Below, one piece after another: positions 34,666 to 43,593 of a stretch of 60,544 bases of DNA (its first letter is position 1; the number at the start of each line of letters is the position of its first letter). The position numbers and the translations under genes are program-made. Below the pieces are notes generated by a model. It saw only the letters and a program-made list of their open reading frames with translations, searched no databases and had not been told where the DNA came from. The DNA comes from Borreliella garinii (GTDB taxonomy: Bacteria > Spirochaetota > Spirochaetia > JABEVK01): assembly GCA_020720765.1 (NCBI GenBank), contig DYOB01000006.1:1-60544 (forward strand). The letters are read 5' to 3'.

Positions 34666-36411
34666 TTAGAACATAAGGAAGGGGTTCAGTTCCAAGCCGA
34701 ACTGCACGCTGGACTCGAGGTAGCCTCCCAACCTCCGTTTAAGAAAGAGCTGAACGAGAAGCGTTTCATGTTCAGGGTCCACCTGCCAGTTTAAAAGCGT
34801 TATCGGATCACCTTCTGAAAGATTGAGCTGGTCGGCGGCTGTACCTACGTAGGTTTTTAGAACCCTAAAGTTACGACCTCCGGGATCTCCAACGCTTTCG
34901 AGGTCCATTCCTAAAATATGCGAGGTAAGACTTATCGGACCATCGGATTCAAGCGCCTTTAGAAGTGGATTGCGTCCGCGTTTCTGAAGGACGATATAAC
35001 TTTCACTTTGCGTATCTCCCTTGCTCCAATTTATGGTTACAAGGGATCCAGTGTTTAACGAGGATAGAAGTCTATGGATATCCGCTGGCTGGATAACGGG
35101 AATGCCATTTAGCCTCTCAACCTTCGCTCCCAAGGGAATTCCCGATACCTCCGCAGGTCCTTCAGGGAAAAGGTAGTTGACTTTGATGCCATCCGGTCCA
35201 TCATAAACACCAAAACCCATCCAACTTCGTTCGACCTCCGCTCCGGAGTAGAGCCGGGGAAGAATAGGAACGATAAAGTCTATGTCCACAGCGAAATTCA
35301 GCCCCTGGAAATCCGGCGCCCCTGCGAAGACCAAGCCGATAACTTTTCCATCGGGGGTCACAAGCGGGCCACCGCTATTGCCTGGATTCACAGGTGCATC
35401 CACTTGGATAGCCGTACCCAGGGGAAGAAAAGGTCTTTGCAGGGCTGAGACTATCCCGGAAGTCACTGTTGACTCCAATCCGGCAGGAGAACCCAGCGCC
35501 AAAACCCTTTCCCCTTGAAGAACATCCGGGGAAGAGGTCAAAGAGAAAACAAAAGGGGCTTCCCTTTCTGTTTTTAAGAGTGCGACATCAAGGTTTTTAT
35601 CCCAACCGACGACTCTAGCAGGAATTCTTTCCCCCCTTCCATTGGCGGGCAAGATGCTCAAACGGGAAAATCCTTCGTACTCCGGATCCACCTCGCTTTC
35701 AATCACGTGGTAATTTGTGAGAAGATATCCGCGGCGGTCGATATAAAAAGCACTTCCTATAATGATGTCCGGAATCCCCATACCCCGTTCGACTTTGATT
35801 CCTTTATTGACGAAAACCATTACGGTTCCTTTAAGCCAATCCGGGGCACCGGTCGTTTCAGCCAACCAGGTCTTTTGCTCGTTCGTCAGGACGAGCCCGG
35901 GGTAGTTGGAAACTAATTCCTCAAGCCCAGCTTTATTTCTTTCCCGATAAAGGACGTCCCTCCAACCAAGGATCTCTTCTTGTGTAAAACCCGGAAGTTT
36001 CATCATTTGAAGTATCAAAGCACCGGCTGGTGCGCCCCATTCTTTTTCTAAGAAGTGGGCTAAAAGTTTCCTCTGAACCTCCTGGGTCCTGGGTACTGGA
36101 ATTTCAATGCCGGCCAGGCGTAGGCCGTCGGTCCAGTTCAAGGCTTCACCGAATCTGGCCCCATCCATTAAACCGCCAAAAGCCTTTTTCAACTCCTCAA
36201 CTGCTCGGGTACGTAAGGACAGTTCTTCTACGGAAAGTTCACCCGTGCGTAAAAGCCAGGCTATGGCATCGACAGGTTGTCCTGAATCCAAAGCTTTTTG
36301 CGCAAAGCCGAGTGCGTCTGTTCTTGTAGGTGGTACATAAGGTGGCCTCGGCCCTTGAAGCGTCTGGCATGAAACGATAAAGGCAATAAACGCAAATAGG
36401 AATTTCCTCAT
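34666..36411 (-). CDS. HtrA-like trypsin-family serine protease, lipoprotein
   Basis: 581 residues from the ATG at 36411 (GGGAG 6 bases upstream; a TTG two codons earlier is less likely). The lipobox IVSC near residue 16 predicts a lipid anchor. After a ~180-residue helical region comes the protease domain with the triad H (TNYHVIES near 240), D (LDVALLKT near 275) and S (NPGNSGGPLV near 350). A PDZ domain follows (PAEVSGIPLGAKVERLNG, near 440). A C-terminal second PDZ-like region may exist. It likely degrades or checks envelope proteins. Translationally coupled (ATGA overlap) to the upstream TPR-like gene. Confidence 0.85.
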   Translation of the reverse strand: MRKFLFAFIAFIVSCQTLQGPRPPYVPPTRTDALGFAQKALDSGQPVDAIAWLLRTGELSVEELSLRTRAVEELKKAFGGLMDGARFGEALNWTDGLRLAGIEIPVPRTQEVQRKLLAHFLEKEWGAPAGALILQMMKLPGFTQEEILGWRDVLYRERNKAGLEELVSNYPGLVLTNEQKTWLAETTGAPDWLKGTVMVFVNKGIKVERGMGIPDIIIGSAFYIDRRGYLLTNYHVIESEVDPEYEGFSRLSILPANGRGERIPARVVGWDKNLDVALLKTEREAPFVFSLTSSPDVLQGERVLALGSPAGLESTVTSGIVSALQRPFLPLGTAIQVDAPVNPGNSGGPLVTPDGKVIGLVFAGAPDFQGLNFAVDIDFIVPILPRLYSGAEVERSWMGFGVYDGPDGIKVNYLFPEGPAEVSGIPLGAKVERLNGIPVIQPADIHRLLSSLNTGSLVTINWSKGDTQSESYIVLQKRGRNPLLKALESDGPISLTSHILGMDLESVGDPGGRNFRVLKTYVGTAADQLNLSEGDPITLLNWQVDPEHETLLVQLFLKRRLGGYLESSVQFGLELNPFLMF

Positions 36412-38108
36412 GGCCAACTCCCGAGGTTCGTAAAGGGAGGCGCGGGAAGTTGGGGCATGGAAAGGGGAAGACTCTCGTTATTCCAAATTTTTAATTGTGC
36501 GCCCAGAATTCCCGACCGGAAGTTAGAAAATAGCCGGGGATCATCCCGGTTTTTCCAGATAAAGAGCTCGGGTTGCAAATTCAACCAGACTAATTCCAAA
36601 CCCTCTGCGGAACTTGAAACCATACTCGAAACGCCATTCACAAATCTTTCCAAAATCGTCCACCTTCCCATTCTGCTCGGATCACGGAAAACCCTGTCGA
36701 GTTTACCATTTTTAAAAAGATAAACTTCATCACGGTATCCATTTCCCCGGCTATCTGCTTCCATCATGTAAACTTCACCGTTCTCCATTGACCAACGTCT
36801 CCTAAGGCGATTCTGGCTGTCAAACTCTTCCATCCTCACCGCTTTCACTAAGACGGTTTCCAATGGAGGTTTGATCTCGCGAAGGTCAGCCATGGGCCAG
36901 GCGAAGTTCCTCGCCGACGTTAAATTTTGTGCTATGGGGACCAATGTACCGTCAGGCACAAAACTAAAAACCTTTTTACGCTGTGTGGTTACAGGACCGG
37001 GGTTAATTGACAACTCTTCCACGCTGAAAACTTCCATCGCAGGGTAGCGTCTCCACGTCAAACGCGTCTCAACCACCCTCCGGCCTTGGTCGTTGTAAAG
37101 GGTTTCCTTCCATTCACGGGGAAGGGATTGCTCGAAAGAGAGCGAACTTTCGGGTTTTCCATCCTGGTCCTTATCTCCCTCAATTTTCTGAAGCATTCCC
37201 CGGTTAAAGGTCCAAAAAAAGTCCGGGTAGGAATTCTTGTCCCTGTCTTCTATAAAGATTCCTGTCATATTGGAGATCAGAGCATCCCATTCTGGCTGGA
37301 GAGGACGGGGAACCAGTCTCGAAAGCCCTACGAGGAGGGTAAAGTCGGTAGGTAGGCCGTGCGTTTTCCAGACCTCTAAAGCCCTGGGCCAATCCATAAG
37401 CCGAGCAGTCAGCATTCTTCCTGCCAGATCGGGATCCTGGGCCCGTGGACTCTTCTGAAGGCGGGTCAGCACCCAGGCTTGATCGAGGGGCTCTGCTGGT
37501 AGAAATGAAAGCACCCTGTTCCAGTTGCCCTTCACCCAGGAAGGGTCATTCATAGCTTCAAGTAGACGAGCTTCTGTTTCAGGGAAGGTGCGTGGGTATT
37601 GAAGAAGCGAAAAAACCAGACTTCTATCAGCTGGGAACCTTTCCCTGGCCTGGGAAAGAAGTCTGGAAGCCGCCTCACGCCTGCCGGTTAAAAGTAGTGC
37701 CTCGATACGCAGGCTTGCGAGAACGGCATGAAAAGCGGTCTCAGGGCGGGAGGCAAGGAGTAATTCGGCTTTCTCGGGTTGGGAATTTCTATTCCAATAT
37801 TGAGCTTGTAGTCGAAGTGCATCAACGGGCGAGGTTTCAAGAAAAACGTTGATCTCAAGCGCTTTTTCAGCCCAGTATGATGAACCGAGATTTTCCCTTT
37901 CCTTTTCCGCTATAAGAGCATAAACCAGGTAAGGATCTGAATACCTGGGTTCGTACTGAAGCGCCGTCTCGGCCATGCGGGTGGAAAAAACCAAGTCTCC
38001 AGATGAAAGCGCCGTTAACGCTTCCCTCGCCGCCTGTCGAGCCAGGGGCATTTGTGCCGCTAGCGTGTAACTGAGAAGAAAAAGTAGCGGAAGTACCATC
38101 CGCCGCAA
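36408..38108 (-). CDS. Exported TPR-like protein of unknown function
   Basis: 566 residues. AGGAGG 5 bases before a TTG start sits inside the end of ftsH. A signal peptide (LPLLFLLSYTLAAQ) is followed by a helical N-terminal region with TPR-like spacing (LSSGDLVFSTRMAETALQYEP, SYWAEKALEINVFLE) up to residue ~230. The C-terminal half is beta-rich, with tandem calcium-binding-like or propeller-like turns such as DKNSYPDF, DKDQDGKPE and DSRGNGYRDE. It sits between ftsH and an HtrA-like protease, so a role in envelope quality control is plausible. No family recognised. Confidence 0.6.
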   Translation of the reverse strand: MRRMVLPLLFLLSYTLAAQMPLARQAAREALTALSSGDLVFSTRMAETALQYEPRYSDPYLVYALIAEKERENLGSSYWAEKALEINVFLETSPVDALRLQAQYWNRNSQPEKAELLLASRPETAFHAVLASLRIEALLLTGRREAASRLLSQARERFPADRSLVFSLLQYPRTFPETEARLLEAMNDPSWVKGNWNRVLSFLPAEPLDQAWVLTRLQKSPRAQDPDLAGRMLTARLMDWPRALEVWKTHGLPTDFTLLVGLSRLVPRPLQPEWDALISNMTGIFIEDRDKNSYPDFFWTFNRGMLQKIEGDKDQDGKPESSLSFEQSLPREWKETLYNDQGRRVVETRLTWRRYPAMEVFSVEELSINPGPVTTQRKKVFSFVPDGTLVPIAQNLTSARNFAWPMADLREIKPPLETVLVKAVRMEEFDSQNRLRRRWSMENGEVYMMEADSRGNGYRDEVYLFKNGKLDRVFRDPSRMGRWTILERFVNGVSSMVSSSAEGLELVWLNLQPELFIWKNRDDPRLFSNFRSGILGAQLKIWNNESLPLSMPQLPAPPFTNLGSWP

Positions 38109-39986
38109 TTAAGCCTCCTCGTCCACCCGTTTGGGGAGACCCAGAAGTACCCGGATTTCATTATCATCCAAGGTCTCTTTCTGCACCAGTTCCTCTGCGA
38201 GTTTAACTAATTGATCTTTATGGTCTTTCAGAATCTGACGAGCCTTGTTGAGACTTCTATCCAGGATAACCCTGACTTCAAGGTCGATAAGGTTCGCAGT
38301 TCCTTCTGAATAATCCTTATGGGTCGCTATTTCCTTCCCGAGGAAAATGGGTTCACCCTCCGAGCCTAGGGTCTGCGGTCCAATTTTTTCACTCATTCCC
38401 CATTCCGTGACCATTTTCCTTGCAATACTCGTTGCGCTCTTGAGGTCGGAACTCACACCCGAACTAGTTTCGTTATAGATGAGCTCTTCCGCGGCAAAAC
38501 CACCGTAAGAAATCACAATTCGGGCTTCAAACCATCCCTTGCTGTAGGTATATCTGTCGCCCTGGGGCAGGGAACTCGCCATACCCAGAGCCCTTCCCCG
38601 GGGAATAACCGTCACTTTGTGGATGGGGTCGGCGTTATCCAGGTAGTAGTGCAGGAGAGTGTGCCCGGCTTCATGATAGGCCGTCATAAGTTTCTCTTTA
38701 GCCGGCATCACCAGACTATGCCGTGCAACCCCCATCAGGACTTTATCACGGGCCTCCTCGAAGTCACTCAGGTCAACGTGGGTCTTACCCTTGCGACCAG
38801 CGAAAAGTGCGGCTTCGTTGACCATATTTGCCAAGTCGGCACCGCTAAACCCGGGGGTTGCCCTTCCCATTCTTGCGAGATCGACATCCGGAGCCAAGCG
38901 TATTTTCCGTGAATGGATCTCCATGATTGCCTGCCGTTCCTTGACATCGGGAAGACTGACTTCCACTTGGCGGTCGAAGCGGCCCGGCCTGAGAAGGGCG
39001 GGGTCGAGAACATCCGGCCTGTTGGTTGCGGCTATAACGATGACACCGTCTTTTGTGTCGAAGCCGTCCATTTCCACGAGAAGCTGGTTGAGAGTTTGCT
39101 CCCGCTCGTCGTGGCCGCCGCCGTAACCCGCACCGCGTGTTCTACCTACAGCATCGATTTCGTCGATAAATAAAATACAGGGTGCGCTTTTCTTCCCCTG
39201 CTCGAATAAATCCCTGACACGGCTGGCGCCTACGCCCACAAACATTTCGACAAAGTCAGAACCGCTCATATGGAAAAAAGGCACCCCGGCTTCACCAGCG
39301 ACAGCCTTGGCTAGAAGCGTCTTTCCAGTACCAGGCATCCCGATAAGAAGAACCCCCTTAGGGATTTTAGCCCCGATGCTTGTGAACTTTTCAGGGTTCT
39401 TTAAGAATTCAACGACTTCCTGGAGTTCAAATTTGGGTTCAAGTTGACCGGCGACATCGGTGAAAAGCACCCTTTTCGCCTTATCCTCCATTTTTTTCGC
39501 CCGGCTCTTGCCAAAACCAAAAGCCTTTCCAGCCCCGCCCTGAACCTGGCGGAACATGATGAAAACGATAAAAATCAGGAAAATCAGAGGCGCTAATTCC
39601 AGCACGACATTCCAAAAAGAGGGAGGACGGCTACCACCGCGCACCTCGGTGTCGGACTCAGCAAGTTTCGCCATCAGGTTGTCATCAAAATACGGAATCT
39701 GTGTGGAAATCTTTTCTATCCCGTTTCCTGAAGTTCTGGCTTGGGCCCGAATTTCGCTATTATCTAGAATTTCCACAAGAAGGACGTCTCCTGAGGATAC
39801 CTTCTTAAGAAACTCCGAATAAGAAACCGGTTTCGAACCCGACTGGTCGGAGGAAAAAAACCAGAATACCAAGGTTATCATGGCTCCTAGAAAAAGAAAA
39901 AGTGCGAACCTGTTCCTTTTGAAATCAAACGGGGAGTTCCCATTATTCTTAGGATCTTTGTCGTCATTGTTCTGAAAATCGCTCAT
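38109..39986 (-). CDS. ftsH: ATP-dependent zinc metalloprotease FtsH
   Basis: 625 residues from the ATG at 39986 (GGGAG just upstream; an ATG one codon earlier is too close to it). Two membrane helices (near residues 30-47 and 130-150) flank a small periplasmic domain. The AAA domain has Walker A GMPGTGKT near 210, Walker [14 protein letters not shown] near 265, and [20 protein letters not shown] near 315. The zinc site HEAGH lies near 430. It degrades membrane and short-lived cytoplasmic proteins. The start lies inside the end of tilS. Confidence 0.97.
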   Translation of the reverse strand: MSDFQNNDDKDPKNNGNSPFDFKRNRFALFLFLGAMITLVFWFFSSDQSGSKPVSYSEFLKKVSSGDVLLVEILDNSEIRAQARTSGNGIEKISTQIPYFDDNLMAKLAESDTEVRGGSRPPSFWNVVLELAPLIFLIFIVFIMFRQVQGGAGKAFGFGKSRAKKMEDKAKRVLFTDVAGQLEPKFELQEVVEFLKNPEKFTSIGAKIPKGVLLIGMPGTGKTLLAKAVAGEAGVPFFHMSGSDFVEMFVGVGASRVRDLFEQGKKSAPCILFIDEIDAVGRTRGAGYGGGHDEREQTLNQLLVEMDGFDTKDGVIVIAATNRPDVLDPALLRPGRFDRQVEVSLPDVKERQAIMEIHSRKIRLAPDVDLARMGRATPGFSGADLANMVNEAALFAGRKGKTHVDLSDFEEARDKVLMGVARHSLVMPAKEKLMTAYHEAGHTLLHYYLDNADPIHKVTVIPRGRALGMASSLPQGDRYTYSKGWFEARIVISYGGFAAEELIYNETSSGVSSDLKSATSIARKMVTEWGMSEKIGPQTLGSEGEPIFLGKEIATHKDYSEGTANLIDLEVRVILDRSLNKARQILKDHKDQLVKLAEELVQKETLDDNEIRVLLGLPKRVDEEA

Positions 39987-41244
39987 CATTCTCCCATTGC
40001 CACAAAGGCTTACCTTTCTGGCTAAAAGTCCAATCTCCACCGCCCGCAAGGCGGCCTAAAATTCCCCAAACGGTCTGTTTTTCCACTAGGTAAAAACAAC
40101 GTTTTCTAATAACCGGATCCGGAAAGAGTCGCTTTAATTCTGCCTCAAACGAGGGGTAACCTCGGGGTAAACTCCAAGACTCTCCTCCGAGACGTGAAAC
40201 AAGCCATAAAGCTTGTGGACCGCCATCAAGAAACTGCCATTTTATACAATTGTCACCAACTGGAACACAGGTATCCGGAGGTACTTCTAGAAAATACTCA
40301 AAATCCGAACTGATTACAACATCAGGTCCCCAGAACACCGAGGATTCCCTGAATTCCAACTTCCAAAGCGCTAATTTCAGAGGATGGGCAGGTTTGCCTT
40401 TGGGTAAATTCTTAAGGAGGTCCTCGAATGCACGCCGGCTCGGAAAGGGTTTCCCCGGTTGTGGCTGATAAACAGACAGCAGGGACTCTCCCTGAAATAT
40501 GGGTCCAAGATCCTCCCAATGCTGGATTTCCATACGAAAGATAGACCCCTTCCTCGTCCAGTGGAAATCCGGCATAACAGCAAGCCTAGCCGCGCTCAAA
40601 CGCATTGCCCCCCTCCACCCTGGAAAAAGTCCATCTAATTCCGGAATGAGCTTACTCCGCATAAGTGCTCGAAGGTTGTTGCCCTTGTTAGAACTATCCT
40701 CCCACCACGGTACAGTGTGGGTCTCAAGGTATTTTCGTAAGGTTTTTTTTTCCAAGCAAAGAAAAGGCCTATGAAAGAGTCCCCGAGTTTCAGGGATCCC
40801 TCGGAGACCTTGCCAGCTTCGCCCCCTGAAAAACCTCATAAGCAGGGTTTCGTCCTGGTCATCGCGGGTGTGCCCCAAAAGAATCGCCGACAAACCATTC
40901 CGGACTGCAGCTTGATTCCAAAGCGTATACCGCAGTTTTCTGGCTCTAGCCTCCCAGTTTTTCAGACCTGCTTCCAGGGGAGCCTCAAGTATCAGTCCCT
41001 GGATGGAGTATTTCCGCCAGAATTCTTGAAGTAGGGACTTTTCCCTAAGCATTTCTTCCCCTGGCCTATCGCCGTGGTCGGCGTAGAGGCAGATAATCCG
41101 TGAGGAGAACCCAAGTTTTATGGTTGCGAAGACCAAGGATGTCGAATCCAAGCCCCCGCTATGGGCAATACCTACCTGCGCTGATGTTTCCAGATTATTA
41201 AAAAACTTTGCAAGCGCCTTTTCAGGTTCTGGTATTGAGGACAT
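39964..41244 (-). CDS. tilS: tRNA(Ile)-lysidine synthase
   Basis: 426 residues from the ATG at 41244; the longer frame runs back through pth. The PP-loop ATP-pyrophosphatase motif SGGLDSTS lies near residue 30, LGHTRDDQDETLLMR near 125 and the GIPETRG/FHRPFLC region near 150. It converts cytidine 34 of tRNA-Ile(CAU) to lysidine, essential for AUA decoding. The gene overlaps the second pth at its start and ftsH at its end by 23 bases each. Confidence 0.92.
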   Translation of the reverse strand: MSSIPEPEKALAKFFNNLETSAQVGIAHSGGLDSTSLVFATIKLGFSSRIICLYADHGDRPGEEMLREKSLLQEFWRKYSIQGLILEAPLEAGLKNWEARARKLRYTLWNQAAVRNGLSAILLGHTRDDQDETLLMRFFRGRSWQGLRGIPETRGLFHRPFLCLEKKTLRKYLETHTVPWWEDSSNKGNNLRALMRSKLIPELDGLFPGWRGAMRLSAARLAVMPDFHWTRKGSIFRMEIQHWEDLGPIFQGESLLSVYQPQPGKPFPSRRAFEDLLKNLPKGKPAHPLKLALWKLEFRESSVFWGPDVVISSDFEYFLEVPPDTCVPVGDNCIKWQFLDGGPQALWLVSRLGGESWSLPRGYPSFEAELKRLFPDPVIRKRCFYLVEKQTVWGILGRLAGGGDWTFSQKGKPLWQWENDERFSEQ

Positions 41245-41782
41245 TAGCCAGGCCTTCCAGGCCTCTTTCTGGTAGTTGGAGGAGAGCCTTTGCGGCTTTT
41301 TCCCATGCTGGAAGCGAAGTCTTACCGTCTTCTTCGGAAAAATCGGATAAAACCCAATCGGGGACATCCATTCCAGGTCCTGGACGGCCAATTCCCACCC
41401 AAAGTCTTGGGTATCCTTCGGTACCGAGGGTTTCCTGGACGCTGATAAGACCCCGGTGCCCTCCGGTCGATCCGCGTTCTTTTATCCTCAGGGCGCCGCA
41501 AGGCAGATCCATTTGGTCGGCAATAACGAGAATTCTTTCTTCGGGGAAGGGATTGTGACGGAGATAACTTCTCAAACCCTCTCCGGACAGGTTCATATAG
41601 GTCAGGGGTTTCAATAAAACCATTCTCCCATGTTCGCTTTGTGTTTCAGTAGAAGAATAATTCTGAAAAAAGGGCTTTTTAAAAACGGCCCCGGTCAGGC
41701 CTGCTATTATGTCTACAACCTTGAAACCGACGTTGTGGCGGGTATTTCCATACTCATCCCCGGGATTCCCGAGTCCCGCCAC
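41222..41782 (-). CDS. pth: Peptidyl-tRNA hydrolase, second copy, Asn114 replaced
   Basis: 186 residues from the GTG at 41782. The family normally begins with a MIKLIVGLGNPG-like strand. Here GTG gives only AGLGNPG, while five in-frame codons upstream (ATT or CTG start, 41797/41794, just after a TAA) would supply ILDWLVAGLGNPG, so a rare start codon is likely. Catalytic H (TRHNVG), N (YMNLSG) and D (ADQMDLP) are kept. The Asn of the GGHNG motif (N114 in E. coli, which positions the substrate) is Arg (GGHRGLIS). Its place after rplY is the conserved one, yet the intact copy is elsewhere. It may be a weakened or specialised paralogue. Confidence 0.88.
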   Translation of the reverse strand: MAGLGNPGDEYGNTRHNVGFKVVDIIAGLTGAVFKKPFFQNYSSTETQSEHGRMVLLKPLTYMNLSGEGLRSYLRHNPFPEERILVIADQMDLPCGALRIKERGSTGGHRGLISVQETLGTEGYPRLWVGIGRPGPGMDVPDWVLSDFSEEDGKTSLPAWEKAAKALLQLPERGLEGLANVLNTRT

Positions 41783-41803
41783 AAGCCAGTCCAGAATTTA
41801 AAC

Positions 41804-42424
41804 CTAGGCTTTCTTTTCTTCAGTAGCAGTGTCTGCGACAACCGCGGTTTCAGCAGCCGCAGTGGACTCAACGTAGGCTGACTTAGCGTGCGTGACGTGG
41901 GCAAGACCCATATCGACAGAACCGTGAAGGGTAACGCCTGCAGGAACCTTAAGCTCCTTCAGGTGGAATGTCTGTCCGATAAGGAGTGACGAGACATCTG
42001 CTTCCAAGTACTCCGGAAGATCCTTGGGCAAACACTCGATATCCACAGTATGAACAAGCATCTCAAGAACACCGCCTTCTTTAGCTCCTACAGGAGTACC
42101 TATCAAGTGGATCGGCACGTGGGTTCTGATGGGTTTGTCCAGACTTACCTTTAAAAAATCCATGTGTTCGATCGAACCGCGAACGATATTCTCCTGAAAA
42201 TCCTTTACAAGTACCTGTTCGATCTTTCCGTTGATATCAATACTGATAAGTGTTGATTCGGAAATAACCTTAAAATTCTTGTTAAATTCCCTAGCTGAAA
42301 TGACTACATGCGTTGGCGAACCTTCCCCATAAATAACACAGGGAATATTTCCTTGACTGCGTACCTGCCTGGCGGCTGTCTTTCCAACTCTTTCACGCAC
42401 CTGTGCATGAATGACCTTTTCCAT
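41804..42424 (-). CDS. rplY: Ribosomal protein bL25 (CTC type)
   Basis: 206 residues from the ATG at 42424, with AGGAG a few bases upstream. The N-terminal L25 domain binds 5S rRNA (RERVGKTAARQVRSQGNIPCVIYGEG). The C-terminal TL5/CTC extension has HVPIHLIGTPVGAKEGGVLE. The alanine- and threonine-rich tail (AAAETAVVADTATEEKKA) is a common variable end. Long CTC-type L25 is usual in spirochaetes and Firmicutes. It is transcribed after spoVG and tRNA-Gln. Confidence 0.95.
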   Translation of the reverse strand: MEKVIHAQVRERVGKTAARQVRSQGNIPCVIYGEGSPTHVVISAREFNKNFKVISESTLISIDINGKIEQVLVKDFQENIVRGSIEHMDFLKVSLDKPIRTHVPIHLIGTPVGAKEGGVLEMLVHTVDIECLPKDLPEYLEADVSSLLIGQTFHLKELKVPAGVTLHGSVDMGLAHVTHAKSAYVESTAAAETAVVADTATEEKKA

Positions 42425-42438
42425 AACTACTCCTTTTT

Positions 42439-42510
42439 CTGGGACGGAAGGATTCGAACCTTCGAATGCCGGTACCAAAAACCGGTGGCTTACCACTTGC
42501 CGACATCCCA
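42439..42510 (-). tRNA. tRNA-Gln (anticodon UUG)
   Basis: A 72-base cloverleaf on the minus strand: 7-bp acceptor (TGGGATG with CGTCCCA), anticodon stem CCGGT/ACCGG with loop TTTTGGT giving anticodon TTG, T stem GAAGG/CCTTC with TTCGAAT loop, and discriminator G as expected for Gln. CCA is not encoded. It lies between spoVG and rplY, so it is probably processed from their common transcript. Confidence 0.95.
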
Positions 42511-42516
42511 AATTAT

Positions 42517-42804
42517 TTACTCGTCTAAATCCTCACCTGAAGTTTCACCTTCGGGAGCTTCGTTGTACTGCTTTAGGATGGAGTCCTGAAGCTTTTGACG
42601 AAAAGCGGGGTTAATTGGGTGAGCCACGTCTTTATATTCCCCAGTCTTTGTCCTTCTGCTCGGCATGGCAATAAAAAACCCATGATCACCTTCGATAACT
42701 TTGACATTATGAACGACAAAAGAGCCGTCAAAAGTCACAGTTACGTAAGCCTTTAGCTTCCCTTCACCTGCCACTTTCCGCACACGGATATCGGAAATTT
42801 CCAT
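42517..42804 (-). CDS. spoVG: SpoVG-family RNA/DNA-binding regulator
   Basis: 95 residues, the standard SpoVG size. The hallmark opening ([11 protein letters not shown]), the central [22 protein letters not shown] stretch and the [12 protein letters not shown] helix are intact, followed by an acidic tail. SpoVG proteins bind nucleic acids and act as pleiotropic regulators; in Borrelia they control metabolism and virulence genes. GGAGG precedes the ATG by 4 bases. It heads a long operon with tRNA-Gln, rplY, pth, tilS and ftsH. Confidence 0.96.
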   Translation of the reverse strand: MEISDIRVRKVAGEGKLKAYVTVTFDGSFVVHNVKVIEGDHGFFIAMPSRRTKTGEYKDVAHPINPAFRQKLQDSILKQYNEAPEGETSGEDLDE

Positions 42805-42888
42805 GATGCCTCCTCTTCCTACGCTATTTTACAGCGTTCCTTTTGAAAAATCCATAGAAGATTCCGATAATAGTGCCTGTGGGAGCTA

Positions 42889-42916
42889 ATCTTAATCAAT
42901 CTTTTTTTCGTGTCAA
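42889..42916 (-). promoter_or_regulatory. Promoter of the spoVG operon
   Basis: TTGACA (42911-42916), 16 bp, TAAGAT (42889-42894). The leader to spoVG is about 80 bases and carries GGAGG. It is divergent from the promoter of the acidic protein, with only about 15 bp between the -35 boxes. Confidence 0.55.
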
Positions 42917-42930
42917 GCCCCGAAAAACCC

Positions 42931-42970
42931 TTGACAGAGTGTTGACAACAGGTTAGGCCAGATTTAGATT
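42931..42970 (+). promoter_or_regulatory. Promoter of the acidic protein, two -35 boxes
   Basis: Two perfect TTGACA hexamers, at 42931-42936 and 42942-42947, lie 11 bp (about one helical turn) apart. The second is 17 bp from TAGATT (42965-42970). The duplicated -35 may allow alternative polymerase contacts or mark a regulator site. Confidence 0.6.
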
Positions 42971-42994
42971 AGGCGAAAAGGCAAAGGAGGAACT

Positions 42995-43216
42995 ATGGAA
43001 GAGCTTGAAATTTTACGCGACGGATACCTGCTCATGAGCGACGAGGATGAGGACTTTGACGACTACGACTCCGACATCGACGAGGAGGACGAGGACTTCG
43101 ACGACGAAGACTGGGACGAGGACGATGATTTCGAGGATGACGAAGACTTCGAGGATGATGAGGATTTCGACGACGATGATGACGACGACCTCGACGAGGA
43201 CGACGACTTCAACTAG
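42995..43216 (+). CDS. Small, extremely acidic Asp/Glu-rich protein
   Basis: 73 residues, about two thirds Asp or Glu. A short normal head (MEELEILRDGYLLMS) is followed by a nearly pure acidic stretch in which an aromatic residue recurs every 5-7 positions (EDFDD, DEDWDED, DDFEDDEDFED). AAAGGAGGA lies 4-5 bases before the ATG and a strong promoter lies upstream, so it is a real, probably well-expressed gene despite low complexity. GAC/GAT/GAG/GAA are all mixed, which argues against a simple triplet expansion. No family recognised; DNA mimicry, ion binding or binding to basic proteins are only possibilities. It lies divergent from spoVG. Confidence 0.75.
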   Translation: MEELEILRDGYLLMSDEDEDFDDYDSDIDEEDEDFDDEDWDEDDDFEDDEDFEDDEDFDDDDDDDLDEDDDFN

Positions 43217-43227
43217 GGAACGCTTTA

Positions 43228-43593
43228 TTAATCCGGGGAACTGAAAAGGATTTCAGCATCATGAAACAAACGGTCCAGGTCGTAAAAGTCCCGGGCCGTT
43301 TTTGTGAAAAGGTGAATAACTGTGTCCCCAAGGTCTAATAAGGCCCATTCTGCATCCGAGGCTGGACGATTGTTCAGCCTTTTTTTATCCGCTTCATTCG
43401 TTAATTCTTCCATTTCTGCGACCAAACCCTGAAGTTGGCGCTGGGACTGGGCTGTTCCTAGAACAAGGTAGTCCGCCCAGCTGCAGATATCAGTAACCTT
43501 TAAAACACGCACATTTTGTGCTTTTTCTTCTGTCAGAAGCTGGCCCGCGGCCAAAACAAAGCTCCTGAGATTATCTGACGTATCGGCCATCAA
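43228..43593 (-). CDS. rsfS: Ribosomal silencing factor RsfS
   Basis: 121 residues. RsfS/Iojap motifs are visible: KVTDICSWADYLVLGTAQSQRQLQG, PASDAEWALLDLGDTVIHLFT and DFYDLDRLF, the last two being the signature W..DyGdvvvHvF and YDLE.LW positions. It binds uL14 and blocks subunit joining during starvation. A TTG with GGGAG 6 bases upstream is the likely start; an ATG follows immediately. It overlaps the LytR-like gene. Confidence 0.93.
   Translation of the reverse strand: MMADTSDNLRSFVLAAGQLLTEEKAQNVRVLKVTDICSWADYLVLGTAQSQRQLQGLVAEMEELTNEADKKRLNNRPASDAEWALLDLGDTVIHLFTKTARDFYDLDRLFHDAEILFSSPD

Noticed and set aside
42995-43216. Idea that the acidic stretch is only a simple triplet repeat
   Set aside because: Codons GAC, GAT, GAG and GAA are mixed and aromatic codons recur regularly, and start signals are strong, so coding is more likely.
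43047-43244. Thr/Arg-rich frame overlapping the acidic protein gene
   Set aside because: It is the +1 frame of a low-complexity GAC/GAG stretch and lacks a ribosome-binding site; the acidic frame has one.
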